Assembly: GCA_001464055.1 (NCBI GenBank)
Contig: LNET01000042.1
Coordinates: 17,664 to 81,663 of the forward strand
Direction of reading: 5' to 3'
Source: Burkholderiales bacterium Ga0077543
GTDB lineage: Bacteria; Pseudomonadota; Gammaproteobacteria; Burkholderiales; Burkholderiaceae_C
Length of the DNA stretch: 64,000 nucleotides
Made by a program: the position numbers and the translations under genes. Numbering within the stretch: the stretch's first letter is position 1; every line of letters begins with the position of its first letter. This document shows, piece after piece, positions 25,840 through 34,890 of this stretch. The notes beneath the pieces were generated by a model, which saw nothing but the letters and a program-made list of their open reading frames with translations, did not search any database and was not told where the DNA came from.

Positions 25840-28800
25840 TCACCTGGACAGGAACTCGGAAACACCCGCGTCGTGTCGCTGCTGCTGCAGGCGCCTTCGG
25901 CTGAGCAGCAACAAGGCCAGACCCCCCAGGAACAAGGCGTAGGTCGAGGGTTCCGGCACCGCCACCACCTGCCCCTGCAGGTTGATGACGACATCGCCCA
26001 GGGCCAGGTCGGGGCCGACACCGTTCACGCTGAACGAGGCCAGCCGGATGCTTCCGCTGAAGCTGCCCAGCTGGACATCGCCCAGGCTGACGAGCAGGCC
26101 GCCGACCTGCCCGCCCGGCGCCAGGTTGGCGAAGCTGTTGAAGCCACTGGCGGCGAACGGGGTGCCCAGGCCATCCAGGGCCCAGCTGCCCGACAGGTTG
26201 TCGGCCGGGCCAGCCACCAAGTTGGCCAGCTGCAGGGTGGCCTGCACTGCGCCGGTGCCTTCGGTGAAGCTGCCGAAGTCCAGCGTGTAGTTCAGCCCGC
26301 CGCCGCTCAGGGTGGCGCCGCTGGCGGTGAACACCGGGGCGGCCAGGTTGTTCACCTGGGCCGCGAAGCCGATCGGCTGGGCCGCCAGGGTGCGGTCGGC
26401 CAGGTCGGGGTTGACGCTGGCCAGGCCCAGCTGGCCGCTGCCCGAAAACGCCCCCGCGGTGCCGGTGTCCAGCGTCACGGTCAAGGCACTGGCGTTGGTC
26501 TGGCCGGCCGGCACCAGCGCGCTGCCGGCGGCGGTGAAGGCGGCGCTGCCGCTGCTGATCTCGGCACGCAGGCTGTCGGTCAAGGCGCCGCTGGCGGTGT
26601 TGCCCACCGCCACGCTGCGGGCCGCCACGCTGTCGCCCATGCGCACGATGCCGAAGTCGACCACGGTCAGCGGCACCGCGGGCACCGCAGGCGCGTACAC
26701 CCTGCCCTGCACCGCCACTTTGGCGGCGGGCAGCGGCGCGTCGGGGGCGCCGGTGGTGCCGGCGCCGCTGCTCACCAGCAGAGTCTGCGCATTGCCGCCG
26801 AAGTTGCCGGCGGTGCCGGTGGCCAGGGCCAGTGTCAGGTTGCCGCTGGCGCCCGGCGCCACACCCAACAGGGCCGGGCCGCTGGTGAAGCCGGCAGGCA
26901 CGCTGCCGAACGATGCGTTCAGCCTTTCGGTGAAGGCATCGGGGCCGGCGTTGGCCACCGCCAGTGTCGCCACCGGTTGCACATCGCCCACACGCGCGGC
27001 CAGCAAGCCCAGGCTCGTGCCCAGCTGCGGCACGGCCAGGCGGTAGACGTCGCCACTCACGTTCACGGTTTGGCTGCCCACGGCCAGCGCGGCAAAGCCG
27101 CTGCTGCCGGTCCCGTCGGAGGCCAGCGCCACCGTAGCCACCCCACTGCGCTGGCCGGCGCTGCTGGTGTCCACGCCGACGAACAGCGCGCTGCTGCTGG
27201 CGCCCGCCGCCAGCAGGTTGAAGCTGCCGCCGGCCGTGGCCTGGCCACTGGCGCTGATGCTGGCGTTCAGGCTTTCGCTGAAGCCGTCGGCCGGCAGGTT
27301 GTTGGCCAGCGTCAGGGCCTGCGTCAAGCTGCCGCCCACGCGCTGGTTCGGCAGCAGCACCGGGTTGGGTGTGGCCAGCGTGGGGTTGGCCAGCCTGAAG
27401 CCGGTGGCGTTCAACTGTACGGTCTGCTGGTTCACCGCCAGGTCGGTGAAGCCGGGGGCGAAAGCCTGCCCGTTCGAGGTGAACTGCAGGGTCACCGCAC
27501 CCGCATTCGGCCCGGCCACGCCGGCCGCCGAGGCCACGCGCACGGCATCGGCCACGCTCGCACCGGGTGCGACGCTGCTGCCGCCCAGGTTGTTGATGGC
27601 GCTGAAGTTCCCGCTGGTCTGCAGCGGGCCCAGGCGTAGTTGTTCGGCACCGGGGCCGCTGGCGAGGTTGTTGATGGCCAGATTGCTGGAGGGCGCGGGT
27701 GAGATGCCGACCCGGAAGTTACCCAAATTCAGCGGCCCGGCCGGGCTGGCCGCGCCGCTGGCCAGCACGGTGCTGAAGCCCTGCAGCGCCAGCGTCTGCA
27801 CGAGGGTGTTGGCGAAGTTGCCGGCCACGGCCAGCACCTGGCCGGTCAGCGCGCCGCCCGTGCTGACGCCGGCCAGCGTGGCGACAAAGCTGTCGCTGGC
27901 GCTGCCGGCCGCCAGCAGCGCCAGGTTGCCGGCCACCAGGGCCGTGCCCGACAGCCGCGCGTCGCTGACGGCCGCGCCGTTGGCCGCCGTCTGCAGCGCC
28001 GTGCGCAGGCTGGCCGCACCCGCGCTGCCGGCGTTCTGCACGGTGAAGCTGCGCGTGGCGCTGCTGCCGCCGCGCACGGTGCCGAAGTCCAGCACCCAGG
28101 CATTGGCCCCAGCCGGGGAGGCCTGGCCGCCCAGCGCCAGCACGGCGCCGCTGCCGATGATCTGGCCGCTGCCGGTGACGCCGGCACGCGCATCGAAGGC
28201 ATTGCCGGTGCCGAAGCCGGTGTTGCTGTAGTCGCCGGCCACCACCAGGTTCTGCGCGCCCAGCGCCAGGCTGCCTTGCAGCACCAGCGCGCCGGTGCTG
28301 CCCGGGGCCGTGGCGGCGGCCAGGTTCAGTGTGGCGCCCGGGGCCACCTGCAGCCTGCCCGTGGCCCCGGTGATGCCGCCATTGGCGTTCAGCACGCCAC
28401 CCGTGGCCAACACGGTGCCGCTGTTGTTCACGGCCGCGGCCAGGGTGCCGAAGCCCGACACCGTGCCGGCATTGGCCAGCGTGCCGGTGCCGGCGCTGGT
28501 GGCCAGGCTGCCACCTTCCATCAGCAGGCTGCCGCCGGCGGCGTTGGCGAAGCCGCTGCCGCCGGCGGTGAAGCTGCTGCCCGTGCCCAGCGTGGTGCTG
28601 CCAGCGTTGTTGAAGGCGCCCGGGGTGGCCAGGCTGCGGCCGTTGCGCAGCGTCAGGCTGCCGGCCGCGGTGCTGGCAGCCAGGTTGGCCAGCGCGTCGG
28701 CGCCGCTGCCGGAATTGATGAACTGCGAGCCCGGCCCGTCCAGCAGCAGCGCGGCATCCAGCGTCTGCACGTCGGCCGCGGCGAAGCTGAGCGTGGCGTC

Positions 28801-30900
28801 GCCGATCACTTCGAAGCCGCCTCCGCTGAGCGTGGTGCCCGCGAAGTTCGACAGGCCGCCGCCCAGGCGCAGGGCCCCTGCCGTCACCCGCAGCGTGCCG
28901 GTGTTGGTGGCCAGCACGCCCGGGTTGAGGTTCATCAGCGCGGCGCCTTCCTTGACGAAGGTGCCGCTGTTGACGAAATCGGCCGCGCCGCTGCCGTTGC
29001 GGCTGATGCTCCAGGCCGTCGTGGCGTTGTTCGTCATCAGGCCGGCGTTCTCCAGCCGCGTGCCGGCGCTCCACGCGCTGTTCCTGCTCAGCAAATTGGC
29101 GATACCCTGGGACACCAGTCGATAGCTGCCCTGCAGAGCGAGCCCATCGATGGTGAGCGCGTCTTCGAAGGTGGTGCTGCCGCTGCCGCTGACGTTGCCG
29201 CCGATTGCCGAGGGCCCGGTCACGGTGACGGCGCCGCTGCCGCCGAAGTCGCCGAAGAAGGGCTTCTGCAGCACCGCCAGCGTGCTGGGGGCGTTGACGT
29301 TCAGGGTGCCGCCCGTCATCTCCAGGACACCTGCGGTGCTGAAGGGTTCAGCCACCGTGGCCGTGCCGCCGGTGATGCGCAGCACGCCGCCTTCGGCCAG
29401 GTTGAACCTGTCGTTCAGCGTGAAGCTGTTGTTCGTGATCAGCAGCACCCCGCCGCTGGCCACGTTGAAGCGGCCGTCGAGCACGCTGCCGCCGGCGGTG
29501 ATCTGCATGGTGCCGCTGTTCACGTTGGTGATGCCGCTGGCGGCCTGCAGATACGGCACGCTGAGCACCAGGGTCGAGGTACCTCCGTGCGTGACGGTGC
29601 CGCTGTTGGCAAAGGCACCACCACCCGTACCCCCGGTGACGAAGAAGGCGAACGACGGGTTGATCGTCATCGTGCCGGCGTTTTCCAGCCGCGACCCGTT
29701 CGACAGCGAGAGACCCTGGAGCAGGCTGGTCGGGCCCTGGGCCACGATGCGGTAGCCGCCCGCCAGGCTCATGTTGTTGATCGTCAGGCTGTCCTGAAAA
29801 GTGGCACTGCCGCTGCCGCTGAAGGCGCCGGCAATGACTGACGGCCCGGCCACGGTGACCGCACCGCTGCCGCCGAAGGTGCCGCCGTCCTTGGCCAGGG
29901 CCCCCAGGGTCGTGGCTGCGTTCACGTTCAGCGTTCCGCCCAGTTCGAGGTTCACGCCGCCCGGTGAACTGAAGGGCGATGCCACCGTCACCACAGAGCC
30001 GGAACCTACACCCAGGAAGGCACCGGCGGCCAGGTTGAAGCGGTTGTCCAGGGTCAGCGTGCTGGCGCGGAACTCCAGCCGTGCGCCGTTGGCCACACCG
30101 AAGTTGCCATCGAACACGCCACCGCCGCCGAACAGCAAGCGGCCGGCATCCACCTGGGTGCTGCCACCGGCCGTCTGCGCATACGGCACATTGATCTGCA
30201 GCAGGCCGTTGCCGCTTTTCGTGAGCGTGCCGCTGTTGGCGAAGCTGCCGCTGCCCACCCCCGCAGCGACCGTGCGCGAACCGCTGGCCACGTCGACCGT
30301 GAAGCTGCCTTCGTTGTCCAGCCGAGACCCACCGGCCAAGCTGGGGCTGCCCAGCAGGCTGGTGGCACCCTGGGCGACGACGCGGTAGCCGCCTGCCAGC
30401 GCCAGGTTGTTGATCGACAGCGCTGCCTGGAAGCTGGCGCTGCCGCTGCCCGTCATCACGCCGCTCAGCTGGCTGGCGCCGCTGGCCACGAGCGCGGCAT
30501 TGCTGGACAGCGTGCCGCTGGTGTGCACGAAGCGGCCGATGCTGGAAGCCTCGCTGAACGACAGCGTGCCGCCCGTCAGGGTGAGCAGGCCCGCGGGCAG
30601 CCCGTTGAACCGGCGCACCGTCGTGTTCTGCCGCACCGCGGTGGAAAAGCTGCCCAGTTCTGCGGTGTCCAGCGGCCCGGGGGCCACGCCGCCCACCCAG
30701 TTCGCGGTCTGGTCCCAGAGGGTGCCGGGGCCGCCGAAGACCACGGTTTGGGCCCCTGAACCCTCTGGGGCCAGCAGCAGCGCACTGGCCAGGGCCAGCG
30801 GGCTCAGGTGAAACAATACGTTTCGTGCGGAGCGCCCGGCGCGCGCATGCGGCAGCGGGGGCGTAGAGGCCGGGATGGAGGGGCTGAAGAGGCGGTGCAT
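25840..30900 (-). CDS. Giant PEP-CTERM protein with triplicated 211-residue module and choice-of-anchor repeats
   Basis: 1686 residues. Two ATGs lie six bases apart; GAAGGA is correctly spaced only for the second (30900), so that is chosen. A signal peptide (LSPLALASALLLAPEG) precedes VVFGGPGTLWDQTANWVGG. The N-terminal half holds three tandem copies of a module around GSGSxxFxxxLxIxxxxLxG and YRxVxQG, spaced exactly 633 bp apart. The second half has about five choice-of-anchor-like modules (repeated xVxxGxxxxxxLxxxNxxxDxFxExL). The C-terminus has VPEPSTYALFLGGLALLLLS then RRR. Probably an exported, sorted structural protein of the cell surface or exopolysaccharide matrix; the specific role is unknown. 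Confidence 0.85.
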   Translation of the reverse strand: MHRLFSPSIPASTPPLPHARAGRSARNVLFHLSPLALASALLLAPEGSGAQTVVFGGPGTLWDQTANWVGGVAPGPLDTAELGSFSTAVRQNTTVRRFNGLPAGLLTLTGGTLSFSEASSIGRFVHTSGTLSSNAALVASGASQLSGVMTGSGSASFQAALSINNLALAGGYRVVAQGATSLLGSPSLAGGSRLDNEGSFTVDVASGSRTVAAGVGSGSFANSGTLTKSGNGLLQINVPYAQTAGGSTQVDAGRLLFGGGGVFDGNFGVANGARLEFRASTLTLDNRFNLAAGAFLGVGSGSVVTVASPFSSPGGVNLELGGTLNVNAATTLGALAKDGGTFGGSGAVTVAGPSVIAGAFSGSGSATFQDSLTINNMSLAGGYRIVAQGPTSLLQGLSLSNGSRLENAGTMTINPSFAFFVTGGTGGGAFANSGTVTHGGTSTLVLSVPYLQAASGITNVNSGTMQITAGGSVLDGRFNVASGGVLLITNNSFTLNDRFNLAEGGVLRITGGTATVAEPFSTAGVLEMTGGTLNVNAPSTLAVLQKPFFGDFGGSGAVTVTGPSAIGGNVSGSGSTTFEDALTIDGLALQGSYRLVSQGIANLLSRNSAWSAGTRLENAGLMTNNATTAWSISRNGSGAADFVNSGTFVKEGAALMNLNPGVLATNTGTLRVTAGALRLGGGLSNFAGTTLSGGGFEVIGDATLSFAAADVQTLDAALLLDGPGSQFINSGSGADALANLAASTAAGSLTLRNGRSLATPGAFNNAGSTTLGTGSSFTAGGSGFANAAGGSLLMEGGSLATSAGTGTLANAGTVSGFGTLAAAVNNSGTVLATGGVLNANGGITGATGRLQVAPGATLNLAAATAPGSTGALVLQGSLALGAQNLVVAGDYSNTGFGTGNAFDARAGVTGSGQIIGSGAVLALGGQASPAGANAWVLDFGTVRGGSSATRSFTVQNAGSAGAASLRTALQTAANGAAVSDARLSGTALVAGNLALLAAGSASDSFVATLAGVSTGGALTGQVLAVAGNFANTLVQTLALQGFSTVLASGAASPAGPLNLGNFRVGISPAPSSNLAINNLASGPGAEQLRLGPLQTSGNFSAINNLGGSSVAPGASVADAVRVASAAGVAGPNAGAVTLQFTSNGQAFAPGFTDLAVNQQTVQLNATGFRLANPTLATPNPVLLPNQRVGGSLTQALTLANNLPADGFSESLNASISASGQATAGGSFNLLAAGASSSALFVGVDTSSAGQRSGVATVALASDGTGSSGFAALAVGSQTVNVSGDVYRLAVPQLGTSLGLLAARVGDVQPVATLAVANAGPDAFTERLNASFGSVPAGFTSGPALLGVAPGASGNLTLALATGTAGNFGGNAQTLLVSSGAGTTGAPDAPLPAAKVAVQGRVYAPAVPAVPLTVVDFGIVRMGDSVAARSVAVGNTASGALTDSLRAEISSGSAAFTAAGSALVPAGQTNASALTVTLDTGTAGAFSGSGQLGLASVNPDLADRTLAAQPIGFAAQVNNLAAPVFTASGATLSGGGLNYTLDFGSFTEGTGAVQATLQLANLVAGPADNLSGSWALDGLGTPFAASGFNSFANLAPGGQVGGLLVSLGDVQLGSFSGSIRLASFSVNGVGPDLALGDVVINLQGQVVAVPEPSTYALFLGGLALLLLSRRRLQQQRHDAGVSEFLSR
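28860..30470 (-). repeat. Three tandem 633-bp modules within the giant PEP-CTERM gene
   Basis: The codons for GYRxVxQGxxxLL recur on the minus strand with the same reference base at 30355, 29722 and 29089, giving intervals of exactly 633 bp (211 codons) twice. Nucleotide similarity between copies 1 and 2 is obvious to the eye; copy 3 has diverged more. Each copy contains FANSGT or FVNSGT, LDNRFNLA-like and GGTLNVNA-like segments in the same order. Confidence 0.8.
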
Positions 30901-31215
30901 GGTCATCCTTCAAGTTGGGCCGGTGCCTGCTGGCTGCGCCCGTCGAAACCGGGTGCAACACCGGGCTGGAAAGGCACGAAACCACTTTAGGAAGCGCAGC
31001 GTTTCAGCTCCGTTTCAATGGGGCGCTCAATCGCAGGGAGTCGACCGACACCGGCCCTTCCATCCCCAAGCCTGGGGATATAACCTCCCGCTTTCAGGGG
31101 CCCGGCGCCGTCGACAGCCGCCAAATCGGGTTTGACACCAAAGCCCCCAGTGGGGCGAAGGCCCCGGCCACGTGCAGACTGCGTGCTGCAGAAACCCGAC
31201 AACTCAAGGGCCAAC
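30901..31215. other. Divergent promoter region between PEP-CTERM genes and BTAD/AAA regulator
   Basis: 315 bases between divergent starts; no gene. It contains a palindrome at 31062-31079, a TATAAC element just after it, and a near-direct repeat GTTTCAGCTCCGTTTCAATG around 31001-31020. The shared region makes control of the PEP-CTERM operon by the regulator plausible but unproven. Confidence 0.5.
31062..31084. promoter_or_regulatory. Palindrome and TATAAC element in the divergent region
   Basis: ATCCCCA and TGGGGAT form a perfect 7-bp inverted repeat around AGCC, immediately followed by TATAAC (31079-31084), which could be the -10 of the plus-strand regulator gene 132 bases downstream. No good -35 is visible, as expected for an activator-dependent or regulated promoter. 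Confidence 0.35.
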
Positions 31216-34191
31216 ATGCTGAAGTTCCTTGGCCACCCTTCCTGGCACCCGCCCGACGGCAACCCGAGCCCCTTGCCGATGACGCTGCCCGGCGCACTGA
31301 CGTTGGTGTTGGCCGAACGCGGCGACTGGCTGGACCGCGAGTTCGTTGCCACCACCTTCTGGCCTGAAGCCCCGCCCGACGAAGCCTTTCGCCGCCTGCG
31401 AATGACCCTGCACCGCAGCCGCCAGGTGCTATCCACCTGGGGCGTGGCCAGCGCACTGCAGGCCGAACGCAGCCGGCTGCGCCTGGCCCTGCCCACCGAC
31501 CTGCAGCGCCTGGAGGCGCCGGGCGGCCTGGCCCTGCTGGACGACTTCCTGACCGGCTACCGCCTGCGTGAGGGCGACAGCGAAGGCTTCGACGGCTGGA
31601 TCGAGGCCACGCTGGCGCGCCGCGCCGCCGCTTGCCGGCGCAACGAAGGGCAGGCGCCGGCCCCCGCCCCGGGCGCAGCCATTGCCAGCAGCATGCCAGC
31701 CCGACCACTTCCCGGCCGCGAGGCCGACCTGACACGCCTGCAGGCATTGCTGCAGGGCAGCCAGCCAGCCATCGTGCTGGTGGGCGAAGCCGGCATGGGC
31801 AAGACCACCCTGGCCCGCCACGCACTGCCCGGTGCGCTGTGGCTGCAGGGGCAGGAAATGCTGCAGGCCCTGCCGTACCGTGCGGTGTCGGAACTGCTGC
31901 GCGCCAACTGGCAGAGCCTGCGCCAGCAGATGGCAGCCGACCCGAGCTCCAGCTTGGCTGCGCACCGGCTGGACCTGGCCCGACTGCTGCCCGAGCTGAT
32001 GCCCGAGGCGCCGCCGCCGCCGCTGGAGGCCACCGCCGCCCGCACCCGGCTTGCCGAGGCCATGGCACTGGCCGTGGAAGCCCTGGGCGGGCTGCTGATC
32101 GTCGACGACCTGCCCTGGTGCGACCCGCCCACACTGGACTGGCTGGCCTTGCTGGCCCACCGCGGCCGCACGCGCTGGCTGGCCACCGCCCGCCCCTGGG
32201 ACGCTTCGGCCCCGGTCGAGCTGCTGCTGCAGCCCCTGCGCCAGCGCGGGCTGCTGGCCGAAGTGGCACTGGACGGGATGGACCCCGCCGCCCTGGCCCG
32301 CGCCCTGGGCCAGCGCCACCCGGAACTGCTGCCACCCGAAGCCGAAGGCCCTGGACCTTGGCGGCGGCTGGTGGCGGCCAGCGGCGGCAACCCCTTCATC
32401 GCAGTGGAATGCCTGAAGTGCAGCCCCGGCCGCGAGCCGCCGGCCGGCGCGCCACCGCCGCAGCGGGTGCAACAGCTGCTGCAGAACGTGGCAGCCCAGC
32501 TGCCGTCGCCGGCCCGGCAGCTGGCCGCAGCCGCTGCCGTGGCCGGCGAGCCCCTGCCCCTGGCTGCGCTGGCCGGCGCCGCCCTGCTGGACGAAGAAGC
32601 CGCCGCCACGGCCTTGCAGGCCGGCGTGGCTGCACGGCTGCTGCTGCAACAGCCCGACGGCCGCGTGCAATGCCGGCACGACCTGGTGCGCCAGTCGCTG
32701 CAGGCCGGCGTGTCGGCCGAGCAGGCCGCGCGCTTCCACCGCGCGGTGGCGCAGTGGCTGGGCACCCAGCGCGGCGCCGACCCCTTGGGCGTGGCGCGCC
32801 ACTGGCAGGCCGCGGGCTGCCCCGAACAGGCCTGGCCCTGGTGGCACCTGGCGGCGCGGCAGCTGAAGGCGCGCGGCGAATTCGAAACCGCGCGCCAGGC
32901 CTGGCAGCGCATCCAGAACGCCAGCGAGGACGTCTTCCTGGCCCTGCAGGCCCGCCTGGAACTGGCCGCGGCCGACTTCTTCGACGACCTGCAGGCCAGC
33001 CGCACGCGCGTCGAAGCCGTGCTGGCCCAGGTGGCGGCCCTGCCCGAAGGCCGTCAGCGGCAGCACATCGAGGCGCGGGCGCTGGCGGCGCTGGTGGACA
33101 ACGCCGTCTTCAGCGGCAACCTGCCCACCGCGCAGACCCACGCCTGCCGCCTCACGGCCCTGCTGCCGGCCTTGCCTGACAGCGACCGCATCGACGCGCT
33201 GGAAGTACTGATCGAGCTGGCCATGCGCACGCCCGACATTCCGGCCTGCTGGCGTTATCTGGGCGAACTGCGCGCAGCGTCGCCACAGCGGCCGCAGGTG
33301 CTCAGCTTCGAAGGCCAGATCCACTGGTTCAGCGGCGACGTGCGCAACGCCGCGGCGGTGCTGGGCGAACTTTTGCAGCGCTTCCCCGAATACCGCAGTG
33401 GCCTGACCATCGACAATGACCTGGCCGTGATGCTGCAGACCCTGGGCCGGCTGCAGGAAGCCGAAGCCCGGGCGCGCGACTCGCTGCGGTACTGGGCCGG
33501 GGTGGCGCACACCGAAACCCTGTCGCTGCTGGTGCTGGGCCTGGTGCTGGCCAGTGCCGGCCGCGACGCCGAGGCCAGCGCCGCGCTGCTGAACGCGGTC
33601 GATCTGGCCCGGGCGCAGGCCTCGCCCGGTTTCGAAGCCGAAGCCTGGGTGCGCCTGGCCCGGCTGCACCTGCAGCAGGGCCGCCTGGATGCGGCCGAAG
33701 CCGCCCTGGGAACAGCGCGCGGCTGGCTGCAGACCTGCGCGGAACCGATGCGCGTGTCGCAATGGGCCTGGGTGGAAGTGCGGCTGGCGCTGGCCCTGGG
33801 CGGGAAGGCTCAGGTGCATGCACAGCGGCTGCAGGACGCCAGTACCCGCAGCCAGCATCCGCTGGTGCACACGCGCTGGGCCCATGTGCGGGCCTTGATG
33901 GCGCAGGCCGCCGGTCAGACCGTGCAGGCCGCGGAAGCCGCCGCTCAGATGCAGACCCTGGCCGCTGCCACCGGCCTGGCCGAAGCGGAGGCCGAGGCAC
34001 TGCTGCTGCAGGCCACGCTGCACCTGGCCGCAGCCAATGCGCGTGTGACCGGTGCCGACCCGGCCGCGAGCAGCCGGCGCAAAGCCGCCGAACAGGCCCG
34101 GCTGGCGGCCCTGGGCATCGCCCAGCCATGTGGCTTCACCGCGCTGGTGGCGGCCGCCCAGCGGCTGCAAAGCGGGCAGGCGCTGGTCTAG
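31216..34191 (+). CDS. BTAD/AAA-type transcriptional regulator (STAND ATPase with TPR region)
   Basis: 991 residues from the ATG at 31216, which follows AAGGG; the tracked start at 31132 is a TTG without support. The N-terminus MLKFLGHPSWHPPDG and RGDWLDREFVATTFWPEAPP, then FRRLRMTLHRSRQVL, forms a SARP/BTAD-like winged helix. A BTAD-like helical segment covers about 75-150 (FLTGYRLREGDSEGF). The AAA domain has GREADLTRLQALL, Walker A VGEAGMGKTTLA at about 188 and LLIVDDLPWCDPPTLDWL near 295. The rest is TPR-like. No C-terminal LuxR helix-turn-helix is present, so DNA binding relies on the N-terminus. It is divergent from the PEP-CTERM operon, its most likely target (inference). Confidence 0.8.
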   Translation: MLKFLGHPSWHPPDGNPSPLPMTLPGALTLVLAERGDWLDREFVATTFWPEAPPDEAFRRLRMTLHRSRQVLSTWGVASALQAERSRLRLALPTDLQRLEAPGGLALLDDFLTGYRLREGDSEGFDGWIEATLARRAAACRRNEGQAPAPAPGAAIASSMPARPLPGREADLTRLQALLQGSQPAIVLVGEAGMGKTTLARHALPGALWLQGQEMLQALPYRAVSELLRANWQSLRQQMAADPSSSLAAHRLDLARLLPELMPEAPPPPLEATAARTRLAEAMALAVEALGGLLIVDDLPWCDPPTLDWLALLAHRGRTRWLATARPWDASAPVELLLQPLRQRGLLAEVALDGMDPAALARALGQRHPELLPPEAEGPGPWRRLVAASGGNPFIAVECLKCSPGREPPAGAPPPQRVQQLLQNVAAQLPSPARQLAAAAAVAGEPLPLAALAGAALLDEEAAATALQAGVAARLLLQQPDGRVQCRHDLVRQSLQAGVSAEQAARFHRAVAQWLGTQRGADPLGVARHWQAAGCPEQAWPWWHLAARQLKARGEFETARQAWQRIQNASEDVFLALQARLELAAADFFDDLQASRTRVEAVLAQVAALPEGRQRQHIEARALAALVDNAVFSGNLPTAQTHACRLTALLPALPDSDRIDALEVLIELAMRTPDIPACWRYLGELRAASPQRPQVLSFEGQIHWFSGDVRNAAAVLGELLQRFPEYRSGLTIDNDLAVMLQTLGRLQEAEARARDSLRYWAGVAHTETLSLLVLGLVLASAGRDAEASAALLNAVDLARAQASPGFEAEAWVRLARLHLQQGRLDAAEAALGTARGWLQTCAEPMRVSQWAWVEVRLALALGGKAQVHAQRLQDASTRSQHPLVHTRWAHVRALMAQAAGQTVQAAEAAAQMQTLAAATGLAEAEAEALLLQATLHLAAANARVTGADPAASSRRKAAEQARLAALGIAQPCGFTALVAAAQRLQSGQALV

Positions 34192-34233
34192 CGTTGGCGT
34201 TGGCCTGGGTGTGAGCCCCTGCCGCTGCAAAGG

Positions 34234-34611
34234 TCAGTGTGCGTTGGCGTCCTGAAAAGCACAGCCCAGCGCCTGCGCGGCCAACAGCAGCCGCTTGTCA
34301 CGCGTCCACAGCAGGCTTTGCCCGGTCAAGGCCACCGCGGCCAGCAGGTGGACATCGACATATCAGATGCCCCGGCCATGCAATTCGCGCCGGTCGATGA
34401 AGGCCAGCACTTCGCCGGGTTCGGCCACCGATGCAGCGGGCAAGTCCTGCAACAGTTCCAGAACCCTTTGCCGGTCGGCGAGGTTTCCACAGGCGATCTC
34501 GCCCACGACAAACGGGTGCATCAAGACCTGTGCCCGTTCGAGCAAACCGGCGAGCTGGACGTCGCCAGCGCGCAGGTGGTCCACCCACACCGAGGTGTCG
34601 ACCAGGATCAC
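34234..34611 (-). pseudogene. vapC: VapC-type PIN-domain toxin interrupted by an in-frame TGA
   Basis: The GTG at 34611 overlaps the vapB stop (GTGA). Translation gives ILVDTSVWVDHLRAGD, then VVGEIACGNL and FIDRRELHGRGI, where a TGA (34363-34365) stops it at 82 residues. The same frame continues as YVDVHLLAAVALTGQSLLWT, RDKRLLLAAQALGCAF and ends at 34234, giving the normal length of about 125. In relatives the joint reads GIGYVD, so a GGA to TGA change would explain it. The truncated product lacks the YVD aspartate of the PIN active site and the last strand. It is probably inactive, unless the codon is read through or the difference is a sequencing error. Confidence 0.85.
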
Positions 34612-34808
34612 TTGGCGCCGCCAGGTCGCCTGCGCGGCGCAGCCTCCAGCCGGGGTTGTGAGCCACCGAGCCTGGCCAGTCGGCGGGCGCTTTCGCGTTC
34701 GATCAGGGCGCGAAGCGCCTCGGCCAACACGGCAGAGCGGTCCATCCCACCGGCCAGTTGGGTGGCCTTGGCCAACAAGGCTTCGTCGAGGGTGATGGTG
34801 GTTCGCAT
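34608..34808 (-). CDS. vapB: VapB-type antitoxin (ribbon-helix-helix)
   Basis: 66 residues from the ATG at 34808; the tracked start at 34862 would include the operator. MRTTITLDEALLAKATQLAG is the beta-strand plus first helix of a ribbon-helix-helix antitoxin, followed by DRSAVLAEALRALIERESAR and a basic, flexible tail for toxin binding. It overlaps vapC by four bases in the usual antitoxin-first order. As the toxin is truncated, the antitoxin may now act only as a repressor of its own promoter. Confidence 0.85.
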   Translation of the reverse strand: MRTTITLDEALLAKATQLAGGMDRSAVLAEALRALIERESARRLARLGGSQPRLEAAPRRRPGGAK

Positions 34809-34828
34809 GGCCGCTGCCTGTTTCGAAT

Positions 34829-34858
34829 GAGCATCAAATCTATCATCGTCTGATGCTC
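34829..34858 (-). promoter_or_regulatory. VapBC operator/promoter palindrome
   Basis: GAGCATCA (34829-34836) and TGATGCTC (34851-34858) are perfect 8-bp inverted arms separated by 14 bases, about 20 bases upstream of vapB. On the minus strand the spacer contains GATAGAT, a possible -10. This is the expected arrangement for autoregulation by the VapBC complex. Confidence 0.6.
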
Positions 34859-34890
34859 TCATCCATGCTCGCGTCGGCCGAGCCGCTTGA

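Noticed and set aside
24796-27639. 947-residue plus-strand ORF over the PEP-CTERM genes, plus 23898-25760
   Set aside because: Shadow frames of repetitive GC-rich genes with signal peptides and PEP tags on the other strand.
31429-34230. 933-residue minus-strand ORF opposite the BTAD/AAA regulator
   Set aside because: No recognisable domain and shadow-type composition; the plus strand encodes the clear ATPase.
34363-34365. Selenocysteine at the VapC TGA
   Set aside because: Relatives have glycine here, no SECIS-like hairpin follows directly, and PIN domains are not known selenoproteins; a nonsense change is simpler.
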